From Sinorhizobium meliloti (GTDB taxonomy: Bacteria; Pseudomonadota; Alphaproteobacteria; Rhizobiales; Rhizobiaceae), in the NCBI RefSeq assembly GCF_035610345.1, contig NZ_CP141212.1:2423976-2487975 (forward strand): a DNA stretch of 64,000 bases, written 5' to 3'. The translations under genes and the position numbers were made by a program. This document shows, piece by piece, positions 17,562 to 27,534 of this stretch (positions are counted from its first letter, which is position 1; each line of letters begins with the position of its first letter). The notes beneath the pieces are model-generated. The model was not told the origin of the DNA. It worked only from the letters and a program-made list of their open reading frames with translations, and did not search any database.

Positions 17562-20374
17562 TGATCGGCGGCCTCTCCTTCATTTTTGCCAACCCCGCCA
17601 TTCTGGCAGCACTCGTGGCACTGCCGGTGATCTGGTGGCTGCTGCGCATGACGCCCCCGAGACCTGCGGCCGAAATCTTTCCGCCGCTGCGCATCCTGGC
17701 TTCGGTGATGAAGCGCGAGGAGACACCCTCGAAAAGCCCCTGGTGGCTGACCCTTCTCAGGATGCTGATGGCCGCGGCTGTCATCTTCGCGATCGCCGAC
17801 CCCGTCTTCAACCCGCGCAGCAATACACTCGCGACCTCCGGGCCGCTGGCGCTGCTGATCGACAACAGTTGGGCAACGGCGCCCGACTGGGAGCGGCGTG
17901 TCGAAGCCGCCTCGGCGCTGATCGACGACGCCGAGGCGAAGGATGTCGCGATTTCGATCGTCTTCACCGGAGAGCGCCAGCACGACGCGACGCCCGGATC
18001 GGCGAGCACTGCGCGCAACCGGCTGGCGGCGGCCAGACCCGAGCCGCTGCCCGCCGACCGTGGTTCCGCAATCGCGGCCTTGCAAGCGGCCTTCGAAGAC
18101 GCTCCTCCCGGAACGGTCGCCTTCATCACCGACGGCATCGAAGGGGGCGACGGCAAGACGATGGAGGCGCTGGCCGGGATCGGCGCGGCCGGTCTCAAGG
18201 TGATCGAAGCGGACGGCAGCGAGGCCGTGGCACTCACTGCGACGAGCAACGAGTCCGGCGGCATGTCGGTGACGGCGAGCCGGCTGAAGACCGACGACGG
18301 CCGTTCCCTGCCCATCGTTGCCTTTGATACCCGCGGCCGGGCGATCGCCGGCGGGGCGATCGATTTCGCACCCGGCGCAGCAACCGCCAAGGGGATGATC
18401 GAGGCCCCGTTCGAACTGCGCAACGACTTCGCCCGCATCGGCATCGAAGGAGCCGCGACCGCAGGCGCCCAGCATCTCCTCGACGACGGCTTTCGCCGCC
18501 GTCGCGTGGCTCTACTGAGCGGCGAGGCACGTGACCTGTCGCAGCCGCTGCTCTCGCCGCTCTACTATATCAATCGGGCGCTCGCCCCCTTTGCCGATCT
18601 CGTCGAGCCCCGCCAGAACGATCTTGCCGTTGCGATTCCGGAGCTTCTCGAGCAGCGCCCCTCGGTTCTGATCATGGCCGACATCGGACGGCTGCCGGAA
18701 GAGACCTATCCCCTGCTTGCGAAATGGATCGACAACGGCGGCACGCTGATCCGCTTCGCCGGCCCCCGCCTGGCCGCCGCACCTGCGGACGATCCGCTCG
18801 TCCCGGTCACGCTTCGCCAGGGCGAACGGGCGCTCGGCGGCGCGCTCTCCTGGTCCGAACCGCAGCCGCTCGCCGATTATCCCGGCAACAGTCCCTTCGC
18901 CGGCATGGCCCGCCCCACCGACATTCTCGTCAAGCGTCAGGTTCTGGCCGAACCGACAGCCGATCTGGCGGAGCGCACATGGGCAAACCTCGCCGACGGC
19001 ACACCGCTGGTCACGACTGCGACACGCGGGGCGGGCCGCATCGTGCTCTTTCACGTCAGCGCCGAGGCCACATGGTCGAACCTGCCGATCTCGGGCCATT
19101 TCGTTGAAATGCTTCGCCGCAGTGTCCAGCTCTCGCGCGGCGGCGGTATCGCCAGCGACGGCAAGGCCGTGAAGGCGCAGACCTTGCCGCCCTACCGGCT
19201 TCTGAACGCCGATGGCGTGCTCGTCGCCGAGACGGGCAATGCCCGTCCCCTCGACATCGTGCCCGGCAAGGCACCGGTCGCGACAGCCGACAATCCTCCG
19301 GGGCTCTACGGCTCCGAGGACGGCTTCACGGCGCTCAACCTCTTGCCGCGCGACGCCGAGCTCAAGCGGATCGACATGACCGCCGCCGGCCCTCATACCT
19401 CCGAGCGGCTGGCCGGTACGGAAAGCTGGTCGCTGAAGCCGGCGCTGATGACGCTCGCCCTCCTGCTGCTGCTCGCGGACGCTCTGATCGTGCTCTTCAT
19501 GGGTGGCGTCTTTTCACGCGCTCGGATGGCAAGGGCCGCTTCGGCAATCATCATAGTCCTCGCCGGAACCGTCTTCCTCGCCCCGCCGCAGGCCTTTGCC
19601 GACGACACGCGCCCAGACGACCAGCGCATCCTCGAGCGGCTGGACACCACGCATCTCGCCTATGTGGTCACCGGCGAGGAAGAGGTGGACCGCCTTTCCG
19701 AAGACGGGCTGAGAGGCCTCACCGACTTCCTCACCTATCGCACCACGCTCGAGCCCGGCGCGCCCGTCGGCCTTGACATCTCCAAGGACGAATTGAGCCT
19801 CTACCCCATCATCTACTGGCCGATTTCCGCCAGCGCGCCCATGCCGAGCCCGCAAGCCGTCAGCCGTATCGATGCCTATATGCGGGCGGGCGGCACGGTC
19901 CTGTTCGACACGCGTGATCAGTTTTCCTCGCTCGGCTCTTCATCGAACGGAACCAGCGCGAACACCGAACGTCTCCAGGCGATCCTCGGCAATCTCGACA
20001 TACCGCCGCTGGAGCCGGTTCCGGCCGACCATGTCCTGACCAAGGCCTTCTATCTGCTGACGAATTTTCCCGGCCGCTATACCGGCAGCCCGCTGTGGAT
20101 CGAATCCCAGCTCGATAGTCGCGAGGAACCGAGCAACCGGCCGGCGCGACCGGGCGACGGGGTGACGCCGATCATCATCACCGGCAACGACTTTGCCGGT
20201 GCATGGGCCGTGGATTCGAACGGAGTCGCACTGCTACCGACCGTGCCGCCGGACGAAATGCAGCGCGAATACGCCTTTCGCTCCGGTGTCAACATCATGA
20301 TGTACATGCTGACCGGCAACTACAAGGCCGACCAGGTGCACGTGCCCGCCCTGCTCGAGCGGCTCGGACAATGA
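17561..20374 (+). CDS. large BatA-N/DUF4159 membrane protein
   Basis: A 937-aa membrane protein. The N terminus is a BatA-type aerotolerance domain (FIFANPAILAALVALPVIWW, then a second hydrophobic segment at about residues 65-85), the middle is a VWA-like region with the sequence ALLIDNSWATAPDWERR, a hydrophobic pair lies near residues 630-675, and the C-terminal third is a DUF4159 domain (LDTTHLAYVVTGEEEVDRLS to MMYMLTGNYKADQVHVPALL). DUF4159 resembles a glutamine-amidotransferase-like fold. It is probably the scaffold of an envelope complex handled by MoxR; the precise role is unknown. Confidence 0.9.
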   Translation: MIGGLSFIFANPAILAALVALPVIWWLLRMTPPRPAAEIFPPLRILASVMKREETPSKSPWWLTLLRMLMAAAVIFAIADPVFNPRSNTLATSGPLALLIDNSWATAPDWERRVEAASALIDDAEAKDVAISIVFTGERQHDATPGSASTARNRLAAARPEPLPADRGSAIAALQAAFEDAPPGTVAFITDGIEGGDGKTMEALAGIGAAGLKVIEADGSEAVALTATSNESGGMSVTASRLKTDDGRSLPIVAFDTRGRAIAGGAIDFAPGAATAKGMIEAPFELRNDFARIGIEGAATAGAQHLLDDGFRRRRVALLSGEARDLSQPLLSPLYYINRALAPFADLVEPRQNDLAVAIPELLEQRPSVLIMADIGRLPEETYPLLAKWIDNGGTLIRFAGPRLAAAPADDPLVPVTLRQGERALGGALSWSEPQPLADYPGNSPFAGMARPTDILVKRQVLAEPTADLAERTWANLADGTPLVTTATRGAGRIVLFHVSAEATWSNLPISGHFVEMLRRSVQLSRGGGIASDGKAVKAQTLPPYRLLNADGVLVAETGNARPLDIVPGKAPVATADNPPGLYGSEDGFTALNLLPRDAELKRIDMTAAGPHTSERLAGTESWSLKPALMTLALLLLLADALIVLFMGGVFSRARMARAASAIIIVLAGTVFLAPPQAFADDTRPDDQRILERLDTTHLAYVVTGEEEVDRLSEDGLRGLTDFLTYRTTLEPGAPVGLDISKDELSLYPIIYWPISASAPMPSPQAVSRIDAYMRAGGTVLFDTRDQFSSLGSSSNGTSANTERLQAILGNLDIPPLEPVPADHVLTKAFYLLTNFPGRYTGSPLWIESQLDSREEPSNRPARPGDGVTPIIITGNDFAGAWAVDSNGVALLPTVPPDEMQREYAFRSGVNIMMYMLTGNYKADQVHVPALLERLGQ

Positions 20375-20384
20375 GGACCCGGCG

Positions 20385-22454
20385 ATGACAATCGATTTCT
20401 CGCCGCTTCTCGCCTGGCCGTATCTCGGGGCACTGGCGCTTGTCGCAGCCGTTCTGGCGGCACTCGGTATCTGGCGCGGCGTTCGGGGAGCCTGGTTCAG
20501 GGCGGCGGCGCTGGCTGCATTCTGCCTCGCGCTTGCAAATCCCGTCCTCTTCCAGGAGGAGCGCGAACCCCTCTCCACCATTGTCGCCGTCGTTGTCGAC
20601 CGCAGCCAGAGCCAGGAGAACGGTGACCGCCGCGCGCAGACCGACCAGGCGCTCGAGGGGCTCAAGGAACGCCTTTCCCGCTTCCCCCAGATCGAGGCGC
20701 GTATTGTCGAAGCCGCCGACGGCGAGGAAACCGAGGCGCCCTCGACCAGGCTCTTCGGCGCCCTGACAACGGCACTCGCAGACGTGCCGCCCGCCCGTGT
20801 CGGCGGCGCCATCTTTATTACCGACGGCCAGATCCACGACGTGCCGGACGTCAACCAGAAGCTCGGCTTCGATGCACCCGTCCATGCCCTGATCAGCGGC
20901 AAGCCGGACGAGTTCGACCGGCGCATCGAAATCGTCAGCGCCCCCCGCTTCGGCATCGTCGGCGAACAGCAGAGAATGACCTTTCGCGTCGTGGATGACG
21001 GCGCGGCTCCCGGCGGCAGCGCCGAGGTGACGATCCGCCTGAACGGCAACGAGATCGCCACGGAGCAGGCGGAGCCCGGCACAGACGTTCCGTTCAGCTT
21101 CACCGTTCCGCGCGGCGGCAACAACATCCTGGAATTCGCCGTCAATCCGGTTGCCGGCGAGGTGACGGAGACGAACAACCGCGCCGTGCATGTGCTCGAC
21201 GGCATCCGCGAAAATCTTCGCGTGCTCCTCGTTTCGGGAGAGCCGCATGCGGGCGAGCGCGCCTGGCGCAACCTCCTGAAATCCGATGCCGCGGTCGACC
21301 TCGTCCATTTCACCATTCTCCGGCCGCCGGAGAAACAGGACGGCACGCCGATCAACGAGCTCTCGCTCATCGCCTTCCCGACGCGGGAGCTTTTCGTCGA
21401 CAAGATCAGCGAGTTCGACCTCATCATCTTCGATCGCTACCAGCATCGTGGCGTGCTGCCGATCCTCTATTACGACAACATCGCCCAATACGTGCAGAAC
21501 GGTGGAGCGCTGCTGATCGCCGCCGGGCCGGAGCACGCCGGCGACGATTCGATCGCCGCGACCCCGCTTGCGGCGGTGCTGCCGGCAACGCCGACGGGCG
21601 TCATGAACGAGAAGGCGTTCTTCCCCCGGCTCTCGGAGGAAGGAAAGAAGCACCCGGTCACCCGCGGGCTCGAAGGGGCAGCGGACGAACCGCCGGCCTG
21701 GGGCCGCTGGTTCCGTACCGTCGACGTGGACAGGCCGCTCGGGCAGACGGTAATGGAAGCTGCTGACGGCAAGCCGCTGCTGGTCCTCAACCGCGTCGGC
21801 AAGGGGCGTGTCGCCATGCTGCTCTCCGACCAGGGTTGGCTGTGGGCGCGTGGCTTCGAAGGGGGTGGGCCGCATGTCTCGCTCTATCGCCGCACGGCGC
21901 ATTGGCTGATGCAGGAGCCGGCGCTCGAAGAGGAGGCGCTCACCGCCCGCGCGATGGGCCGGACGCTCGAGATCACGCGCCAGACGATCGAAGGAGATCC
22001 CGGCCAGGCGACCCTCACCTATCCTTCCGGCCGGACCCAGGAAGTCACGCTCACGGAAGGCGAGCCGGGGCTCTACAAGGCTGAGGTTGAGACCAATGAA
22101 ATCGGCCTCTTCGAAGTTGCCAACGACGAATTGACGACGCTCGTCCATGTCGGCAACGTCGATGCGCCCGAATTCAAGGCGGCGATTTCCACGGAGGAGA
22201 AGATCAAACCCTGGGCGGAGAAGACGAAGGGCCTGGTCCGCCGTCTGGCAAGCGCCGACGGACCCGTCGACCTCCCGTCTATCCTCCCGGTTCGCGGCGC
22301 CGTCCGCGTGGCCGACGATCAGCGCCTGTCGCTGCGCATGACCGACGAGACGGTGTTGAAGGGCATCGATTCCCTTTCGCTATTTGCGGGGCTCTTCGGC
22401 CTGGCGGCACTGCTCTTCCTCATCTCCGCTACCTGGTATCGCGAGGGCCGGTGA
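20385..22454 (+). CDS. membrane protein with amidotransferase-like domain, MoxR operon
   Basis: A 689-aa protein with two N-terminal hydrophobic segments (residues about 8-55) and one near the C terminus (LFAGLFGLAALLFLISATWY). The periplasm-facing middle has a VWA-like segment (VVVDRSQSQENGDRRAQTDQ), a CARDB-like beta region (NNILEFAVNPVAGEVTETNN), and a glutamine-amidotransferase-like segment (YVQNGGALLIAAGPEHAGDD). It is the last gene of the MoxR operon and is conserved in that place in alphaproteobacteria. Confidence 0.85.
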   Translation: MTIDFSPLLAWPYLGALALVAAVLAALGIWRGVRGAWFRAAALAAFCLALANPVLFQEEREPLSTIVAVVVDRSQSQENGDRRAQTDQALEGLKERLSRFPQIEARIVEAADGEETEAPSTRLFGALTTALADVPPARVGGAIFITDGQIHDVPDVNQKLGFDAPVHALISGKPDEFDRRIEIVSAPRFGIVGEQQRMTFRVVDDGAAPGGSAEVTIRLNGNEIATEQAEPGTDVPFSFTVPRGGNNILEFAVNPVAGEVTETNNRAVHVLDGIRENLRVLLVSGEPHAGERAWRNLLKSDAAVDLVHFTILRPPEKQDGTPINELSLIAFPTRELFVDKISEFDLIIFDRYQHRGVLPILYYDNIAQYVQNGGALLIAAGPEHAGDDSIAATPLAAVLPATPTGVMNEKAFFPRLSEEGKKHPVTRGLEGAADEPPAWGRWFRTVDVDRPLGQTVMEAADGKPLLVLNRVGKGRVAMLLSDQGWLWARGFEGGGPHVSLYRRTAHWLMQEPALEEEALTARAMGRTLEITRQTIEGDPGQATLTYPSGRTQEVTLTEGEPGLYKAEVETNEIGLFEVANDELTTLVHVGNVDAPEFKAAISTEEKIKPWAEKTKGLVRRLASADGPVDLPSILPVRGAVRVADDQRLSLRMTDETVLKGIDSLSLFAGLFGLAALLFLISATWYREGR

Positions 22455-22519
22455 ACGCCGGCGAGGCCACGGCTTCGCCATTCTCGGGCCGAGGACGACG
22501 AATAGCCGACGTCCAGAGA

Positions 22520-23071
22520 TCAGGCAGCCGCCCCTTGCGCCTCCGTGCGCGCAGTGAGGCAGGCGGCGCCGTCATTCCGCCAGGCGATCACGCCTTCAAG
22601 CCGGGCGTGAACGTCCGGCGCGACCGGCACGACGAGAACCCTCGCGGGATCGACGGGACCCGGGAATTGGAGCGCGCCGTGGCGTACCTTCTCGAAACCG
22701 AGCGGCTGGTAATAAGGCGGATCGCCGACGAGGATAACCGCTTCGGTGCCCTTGCGGCGCGCCGCTTCGACTGCAATACGGACGAGTTCCCGGCCGATGC
22801 CCTGGTTCTTGTGCGAGGGCCGGACGGCAAGCGGGCCGAGCAGATGTCCTTTCACCGAACCGGCCGTTACCGGCGTCATCCGGACCGACGCGATCGTTTC
22901 GCCGTTATCGGCGCAGATGAAGGAGAGCGCCCGGTCATGGGGTCCCTGCTCGCGAATCCGCGCGGCGGCGCGGGTGAAGCGACCCGGCCCGAACGCCTCT
23001 TCATTGATGATTTCGATGGCTGCGTCGTGGGATGCGTCTTCGGTCAGATAGACGAGATCGTGCTTTTTCAT
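22520..23071 (-). CDS. GNAT family N-acetyltransferase
   Basis: A 183-aa GNAT acetyltransferase. The acetyl-CoA binding motif A is visible as LGPLAVRPSHKNQGIGRELV, followed by DPPYYQPLGFEKVRHGALQF, which is typical of the YhbS-like subgroup. The substrate is unknown. It is convergent with the MoxR operon. Confidence 0.88.
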   Translation of the reverse strand: MKKHDLVYLTEDASHDAAIEIINEEAFGPGRFTRAAARIREQGPHDRALSFICADNGETIASVRMTPVTAGSVKGHLLGPLAVRPSHKNQGIGRELVRIAVEAARRKGTEAVILVGDPPYYQPLGFEKVRHGALQFPGPVDPARVLVVPVAPDVHARLEGVIAWRNDGAACLTARTEAQGAAA

Positions 23072-23328
23072 GTGTCGAGAACCGGCATGCGAACGGACAT
23101 GGAGGATGGCTCGCCCCGAATGGGCGTTTGCAGCATCAGCGTCGTCGCAGGCTTCCCGACAGGATCATTGTTGTGATCGTTTCCCAGATGAAAGAGCTAC
23201 CGTTTCGCCGATAGCAGAAAAATGCTGCCAGTCAAAGGGTAAAACGCACTGTTCGGAATTTCACATCTATCGGCCGCGGTTCTCAGCACTAATTATGACG
23301 TCAGCAAACGATCGAAAGGAGTTGGCCT

Positions 23329-24336
23329 ATGGGTAGGCTCGTGAATGGCGTCTGGCAGGATGTCTGGTACGACACGCGTGCGACGAACGGTCATTTCAAG
23401 CGCAGCGAATCGCAGTTCCGCAACTGGATCACGGCAGATGGATCGCCCGGCCCTTCCGGCGAAGGCGGCTTCGAGGCCGAAGCGGGCCGCTATCATCTCT
23501 ATGTGTCCCTTGCCTGCCCCTGGGCGCACCGCACGCTGATCTTCCGCAAGCTCAAGAAGCTCGAAGACCTCATCTCGCTTTCCATCGTCGACCCGCTAAT
23601 GCTGGCCAACGGCTGGGAATTCAAGGGAGAGGATCGGGAGGGCGAGGAACGCAAGGGCGAGAACGGCGGCACCGCCGATCACCTCTTCGGCTCGCGCATG
23701 CTCTGGGAAGTCTATCTGCGCGCCGACTCGGTCTATTCCGGCCGGGTGACGGTGCCGGTCCTCTGGGATAAGCGGAAGAACACGATCGTCTCGAACGAGT
23801 CCGCCGAAATCATCCGCATGTTCAACTCGGCCTTCGATCGTCTGACCGGCTCGACGGCAGATTTCTGCCCGCAAGATCTGCGTCCCGAAATCGACGCGCT
23901 CAATGCGCGTATCTACGACGCGGTCAACAACGGGGTCTACAAGGCCGGCTTCGCAACCAGCCAGGCGGCCTATGAGGAGAGCGTCGCCGCCCTCTTCTCC
24001 ATGCTGGACGAACTGGAGAACCGCCTCGCGTCGAAGCGCTATCTCACGGGAGACCGCCTGACCGAAGCCGATTGGCGGCTCTTCACGACACTCGTCCGTT
24101 TCGATCCGGTCTATGTCGGTCATTTCAAATGCAACATCCGCCGCATTGCTGACTATCCGAATCTCTACGGCTATCTGCGCGAGCTCTACCAGGTGCCGGG
24201 CGTCGCCGAGACGGTCAATATGCACCACATCAAGCAGCACTATTACCGCAGCCATACGACGATCAATCCGACGGGCATCGTGCCGGTGGGTCCGGTGCTC
24301 GACCTTGGAGCGCCGCACGGGCGGGATAACCTCTGA
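23329..24336 (+). CDS. glutathionyl-hydroquinone reductase (YqjG/ECM4 family)
   Basis: A 335-aa Xi-class glutathione transferase that reduces glutathionyl-hydroquinones. The family motif LACPWAHRT has the catalytic Cys at residue 63; the following NESAEIIRMFNSAFDRL and the helical domain with YLTGDRLTEADWRLFTTLVR and NMHHIKQHYY close to the C terminus are conserved. The length is typical. An AAAGGAG precedes the ATG. A palindromic repeat follows the gene. Confidence 0.94.
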   Translation: MGRLVNGVWQDVWYDTRATNGHFKRSESQFRNWITADGSPGPSGEGGFEAEAGRYHLYVSLACPWAHRTLIFRKLKKLEDLISLSIVDPLMLANGWEFKGEDREGEERKGENGGTADHLFGSRMLWEVYLRADSVYSGRVTVPVLWDKRKNTIVSNESAEIIRMFNSAFDRLTGSTADFCPQDLRPEIDALNARIYDAVNNGVYKAGFATSQAAYEESVAALFSMLDELENRLASKRYLTGDRLTEADWRLFTTLVRFDPVYVGHFKCNIRRIADYPNLYGYLRELYQVPGVAETVNMHHIKQHYYRSHTTINPTGIVPVGPVLDLGAPHGRDNL

Positions 24337-24362
24337 ACAAGGATGAGAGAAAATGGGCGCCA

Positions 24363-24413
24363 GCCGCTTGTCCCTTCGTCCGCTTGCTGGGGAGAAGGGA
24401 CAAGCAGGCGGCT
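24363..24413. repeat. palindromic intergenic repeat
   Basis: Arms GCCGCTTGTCCCTTC and GAAGGGACAAGCAGGCGGC flank a 16-base loop with GTCCGCTTGCTGGGGA. It resembles the other rhizobial gene-end palindromes in this window and probably also stops transcription between the convergent genes. Confidence 0.65.
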
Positions 24414-24441
24414 AAGGGGGCGATCCGACGCGATGGGTCGC

Positions 24442-24933
24442 CTACCAGAACGTATCGGGCGCCGCGCTTCCAGCGAGCTCCGCCAGCCGGCGCCGGGTCG
24501 CAGGCGTCGTGTCCGCCGGAAGGTCGTCGAGCGGAAAGAAGCCCGCCGCGGCGATTTCGAGATCCGCACGCTTCGGCCGCTCCTGGCGGACATTATCGCA
24601 GCGGAAGAAGATGACGTGATCGCGCTTGCTGGTGCGCCGGTTGTAGTAGACCTGAAAGAGCAGCGGTGCCGTCGTCAGCACGAGGTTGCCCTCCTCCCTG
24701 AGTTCGCGGGCCAGGCCCTCCACCGCAGTCTCGTTGCGGTCGAGTCCGCCGCCGGGAAGATGCCAGCCCGGCAGATAGGAATGCCTTACGAGAAAGACCC
24801 GCCCCTCACCATCGAAACAGGCAGCCCGCACGCCGAGCGTCATGCCGCGGGCCAGGGCGAAATAAACATGGGCAAACCGCGTCAGAAAGCGGAGCCGCCA
24901 GGAGGGCATCTCCGGCCCGCGGCTCTCGTCCAT
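24442..24933 (-). CDS. NUDIX hydrolase
   Basis: A 163-aa NUDIX protein. The box GGGLDRNETAVEGLARELREEG is complete, preceded by VFLVRHSYLPGWHLPGGG. The substrate (a nucleoside diphosphate derivative) cannot be told. The start at ATG 24933 is chosen because the strong ribosome binding site GAGGAGAAGG precedes it; the ATG at 24954 would put that site inside the coding region. Confidence 0.87.
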   Translation of the reverse strand: MDESRGPEMPSWRLRFLTRFAHVYFALARGMTLGVRAACFDGEGRVFLVRHSYLPGWHLPGGGLDRNETAVEGLARELREEGNLVLTTAPLLFQVYYNRRTSKRDHVIFFRCDNVRQERPKRADLEIAAAGFFPLDDLPADTTPATRRRLAELAGSAAPDTFW

Positions 24934-25015
24934 ACGCCTTCTCCTCACATTCACGGTTTCCGGGAATAGTCCATTACTGATTCCCCTTCCCGGGAATATG
25001 CGCTAGACGAGATTA

Positions 25016-25918
25016 ATGTTCAAACTTGCGCATATATCCGATGTCCACCTGGGGCCTTTGCCCGATCTCTCCCTCCGCGAACTCGCCTCCAAGCGGATCA
25101 CCGGTTTCGTCAACTGGCACAGGAACAGGGTGCGCCATCTCTTTCCCGGGACCCTCGACTGCCTGATGCAGGACATCGAGGTGCGCAATCCGGATCACCT
25201 GGCGATCACCGGAGATCTCGTCAACCTCGCCTCTTCGCTGGAGATCGAGGCGGTTACCGAATGGCTCGCGGAAGCGGGCGACCCCAATGAAATCTCGGTG
25301 GTTCCGGGCAACCACGACGCCTACGTGCCCGGCGCATACGAGAAGATCACGCATGCATGGTATCCCTTCATGCGCGGCGACGACGGCCCCAGCGGCTGGA
25401 TGAAGAAGCATGCCTGCTTTCCCTATATGCGGGTGCGCGGCAGGGTGGCGCTCATCGGCTGCTCGACGGCCGTGGCCACGCCCCCTTTCGCCGCGAGCGG
25501 CTATTTCGGGCCGCGACAGGCGCGCGCGACGGTCAACCTCCTTCGCCAGGCCGGCGAAGCCGGATTGTTCCGCATCGTCATGATCCATCACCCGCCGATT
25601 CGCGGCGCGACCTCGATGCACAAGCGCATGATCGGCATCCGCCGTTTCGCTGCCACCATCTCCGCCGGCGGGGCCGAGCTGGTTCTGCACGGCCACACGC
25701 ATCTCAATACGCTCCACTGGCTCAAGGGGCATACCGGGCCGGTGCCGGTCGTCGGCATCGCATCCGCCTCGCAGGGTCCCGGAGGCAGCAAGCCCGTCGC
25801 CGCCTATAATCTCTTTTCCGTCGACGGTGAGCCCGGAGACTGGCGGCTGACCCGGGAGCGCTACGCGATCAACCCGGACGCGACCGGCGTGGTGCTCGCC
25901 GAAACGACGTATTTCTGA
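25016..25918 (+). CDS. calcineurin-like metallophosphoesterase
   Basis: A 300-aa metallophosphoesterase with all five metal-binding motifs: HISDVHLG (D9, H11), TGDLVNLA, VPGNHDAY, MIHHPPIRG and LHGHTHLN. The set fits the Icc/CpdA-like phosphodiesterase group, but cyclic nucleotide specificity cannot be assigned from sequence alone. It stands between the NUDIX gene and an ECF sigma factor gene. Confidence 0.92.
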   Translation: MFKLAHISDVHLGPLPDLSLRELASKRITGFVNWHRNRVRHLFPGTLDCLMQDIEVRNPDHLAITGDLVNLASSLEIEAVTEWLAEAGDPNEISVVPGNHDAYVPGAYEKITHAWYPFMRGDDGPSGWMKKHACFPYMRVRGRVALIGCSTAVATPPFAASGYFGPRQARATVNLLRQAGEAGLFRIVMIHHPPIRGATSMHKRMIGIRRFAATISAGGAELVLHGHTHLNTLHWLKGHTGPVPVVGIASASQGPGGSKPVAAYNLFSVDGEPGDWRLTRERYAINPDATGVVLAETTYF

Positions 25919-26112
25919 AACGCCGGAAGCCTCTCGGTCCCGGCTGATTCAAGGACGCCCGCCGGCGTGGGGAAAACCGGTTGCCGGGGCGCAAAAACCA
26001 CTTTCCGTTACGGCTCTTCCCTTGCAGACTTAGGACCAAATGTTCCATATCATTGATGGTGCGCCCGGATGGCGAATGGACGCGCGATCCGGCACGTTTT
26101 TCTGGAAGAGCA

Positions 26113-26628
26113 ATGCGCCCAGCGGCAGAAATGAAGGATTTCAGACGGGATTTGGTCAGCCTGCTGCCCAAACTGCGCCGCTTCGCGATCACGCTGGCCC
26201 GCAATGCCAATGATGCCGACGATCTCGTCCAGGAAGTTTGCGAGCGGGCAATCGCGCGCGGTCACCTTTGGAACGGCGAAGGCCGGCTGGAAAGCTGGGT
26301 CTATGCGATGACCCGCAATCTCTGGGTGGACGAAATCCGCAAGCGCAAGGTGCGCAGCGCCGGTGCGGTCGACGTTTTCGAGCGGGAAGAACCGCACGTC
26401 GAAGCAACAGCCGAAAAGGCCGCCTATGCCAATCAGGTGCAGAAGATGATCCTGTCGATGCCGGAGGGACTGGCAAGCGTCTTCCTCCTCGTCAATGTCG
26501 AAGGCCACAGCTACCGGGAAACGGCGGAGATCCTCGGCATCCCCGTCGGTACGGTCATGAGCAGGCTGTCGACTGCGCGGCTCAGGCTCGCGGCCATGTT
26601 GTCCGAAAATACGGAAAGGAGGGCCTGA
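26113..26628 (+). CDS. ECF-type RNA polymerase sigma factor
   Basis: A 171-aa extracytoplasmic-function sigma factor with region 2 (LPKLRRFAITLARNANDADD, LVQEVCERAIARG) and region 4 (EGHSYRETAEILGIPVGTVM, SRLSTARLRLA). ATG 26113 follows a GGAAGAG site; ATG 26131 is a possible later start. It forms an operon with a membrane anti-sigma factor 3 bases downstream. The regulon and inducing signal are unknown. I saw no obvious autoregulatory promoter in the 194 bases upstream. Confidence 0.92.
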   Translation: MRPAAEMKDFRRDLVSLLPKLRRFAITLARNANDADDLVQEVCERAIARGHLWNGEGRLESWVYAMTRNLWVDEIRKRKVRSAGAVDVFEREEPHVEATAEKAAYANQVQKMILSMPEGLASVFLLVNVEGHSYRETAEILGIPVGTVMSRLSTARLRLAAMLSENTERRA

Positions 26629-26631
26629 CCG

Positions 26632-27459
26632 TTGCTGCAAACGAAGGGGCTGGCGCTCGAGGTGCGGTTGTCCGCCTATATCGACGGCGAACTCGCAGAA
26701 AGCGAAAAATCCGAGCTTGACGCTCTTCTCGCCCGCGACGACGAGGCAAGGGCATTGCTCGACAAGCTCAAGTCGGGCAGCGCCTTCGGCAACGGGGCTT
26801 TCGAAAACTTCCTCCATGATCCGGTGCCGCTGGCGCTGGTGCGCCAGATAAAGCAAGGCCCCGGCATCAACCCGAAATCGGAGCGGGTAACGACGGCCAG
26901 CCTTCCAAGACGAAGCGCTCGCATCTGGCCGCGCATCCTCGCCGCTTCCACCGCCCTTTTCCTGCTCGGCGGAGCCGCCGGCTTCATTCTCGGCAGCGCC
27001 ACGGACTTCGCCGAGCCGATGAACCAGGCCGATGACCGCCCCTGGATCGATGATATCGTCGGGTCTCACCGCATCTATTCGCGCCAGAAGGAGCATCTGG
27101 TCGAGGTGCCGGGAACGCAGGCGGCCGAGATCGAGACCTGGCTTGCCGCAAGCGTCGGCGTGAGCTTCGCTGTCCCCGATCTCGCCCGCAAGGGATTATC
27201 CTTCGAAGGGGCGAGGCTCCTTGCCGCCAACGGCAGGCCGGTTGCCCAGCTCGTCTATCGCGACCGGGAGGGAGAGGTCTTCACCATCTGCTTTCTCAAG
27301 CAAGGCGACGCGCAACAATCCGGCGAATTCACCGAAACCATCCGCGGCGACCTCGGCTTGATATCGTGGCAACGGGAAAGCGTCTCATTCGTGATGATCG
27401 GTCCGTCTTCCGACCCCGCTCTGCAGGACCTTGCCGAAACGGTGGCGGCGAACATTTGA
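26632..27459 (+). CDS. membrane anti-sigma factor
   Basis: A 275-aa protein with an N-terminal anti-sigma-like domain (RLSAYIDGELAESEKSELDA) without a zinc-binding HxxxCxxC motif, a single membrane segment near residues 100-122 (ILAASTALFLLGGAAGFILG), and a periplasmic C-terminal domain with LVEVPGTQAAEIETWLAASV. TTG 26632 is taken as start because AAGGAGG precedes it at good spacing, right after the sigma factor stop. The type fits alphaproteobacterial ECF partners (FecR/RskA-like). Confidence 0.85.
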   Translation: MLQTKGLALEVRLSAYIDGELAESEKSELDALLARDDEARALLDKLKSGSAFGNGAFENFLHDPVPLALVRQIKQGPGINPKSERVTTASLPRRSARIWPRILAASTALFLLGGAAGFILGSATDFAEPMNQADDRPWIDDIVGSHRIYSRQKEHLVEVPGTQAAEIETWLAASVGVSFAVPDLARKGLSFEGARLLAANGRPVAQLVYRDREGEVFTICFLKQGDAQQSGEFTETIRGDLGLISWQRESVSFVMIGPSSDPALQDLAETVAANI

Positions 27460-27534
27460 GACTTGTCGCTCGGCGGCCACCCTTCTTCGCGGCGTCGATC
27501 CAATTCGTGCTCAAGAGCAATACGGATAACGGCT

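Noticed and set aside
20295..22148. 617-aa ORF on the minus strand
   Set aside because: Antisense to the last gene of the MoxR operon.
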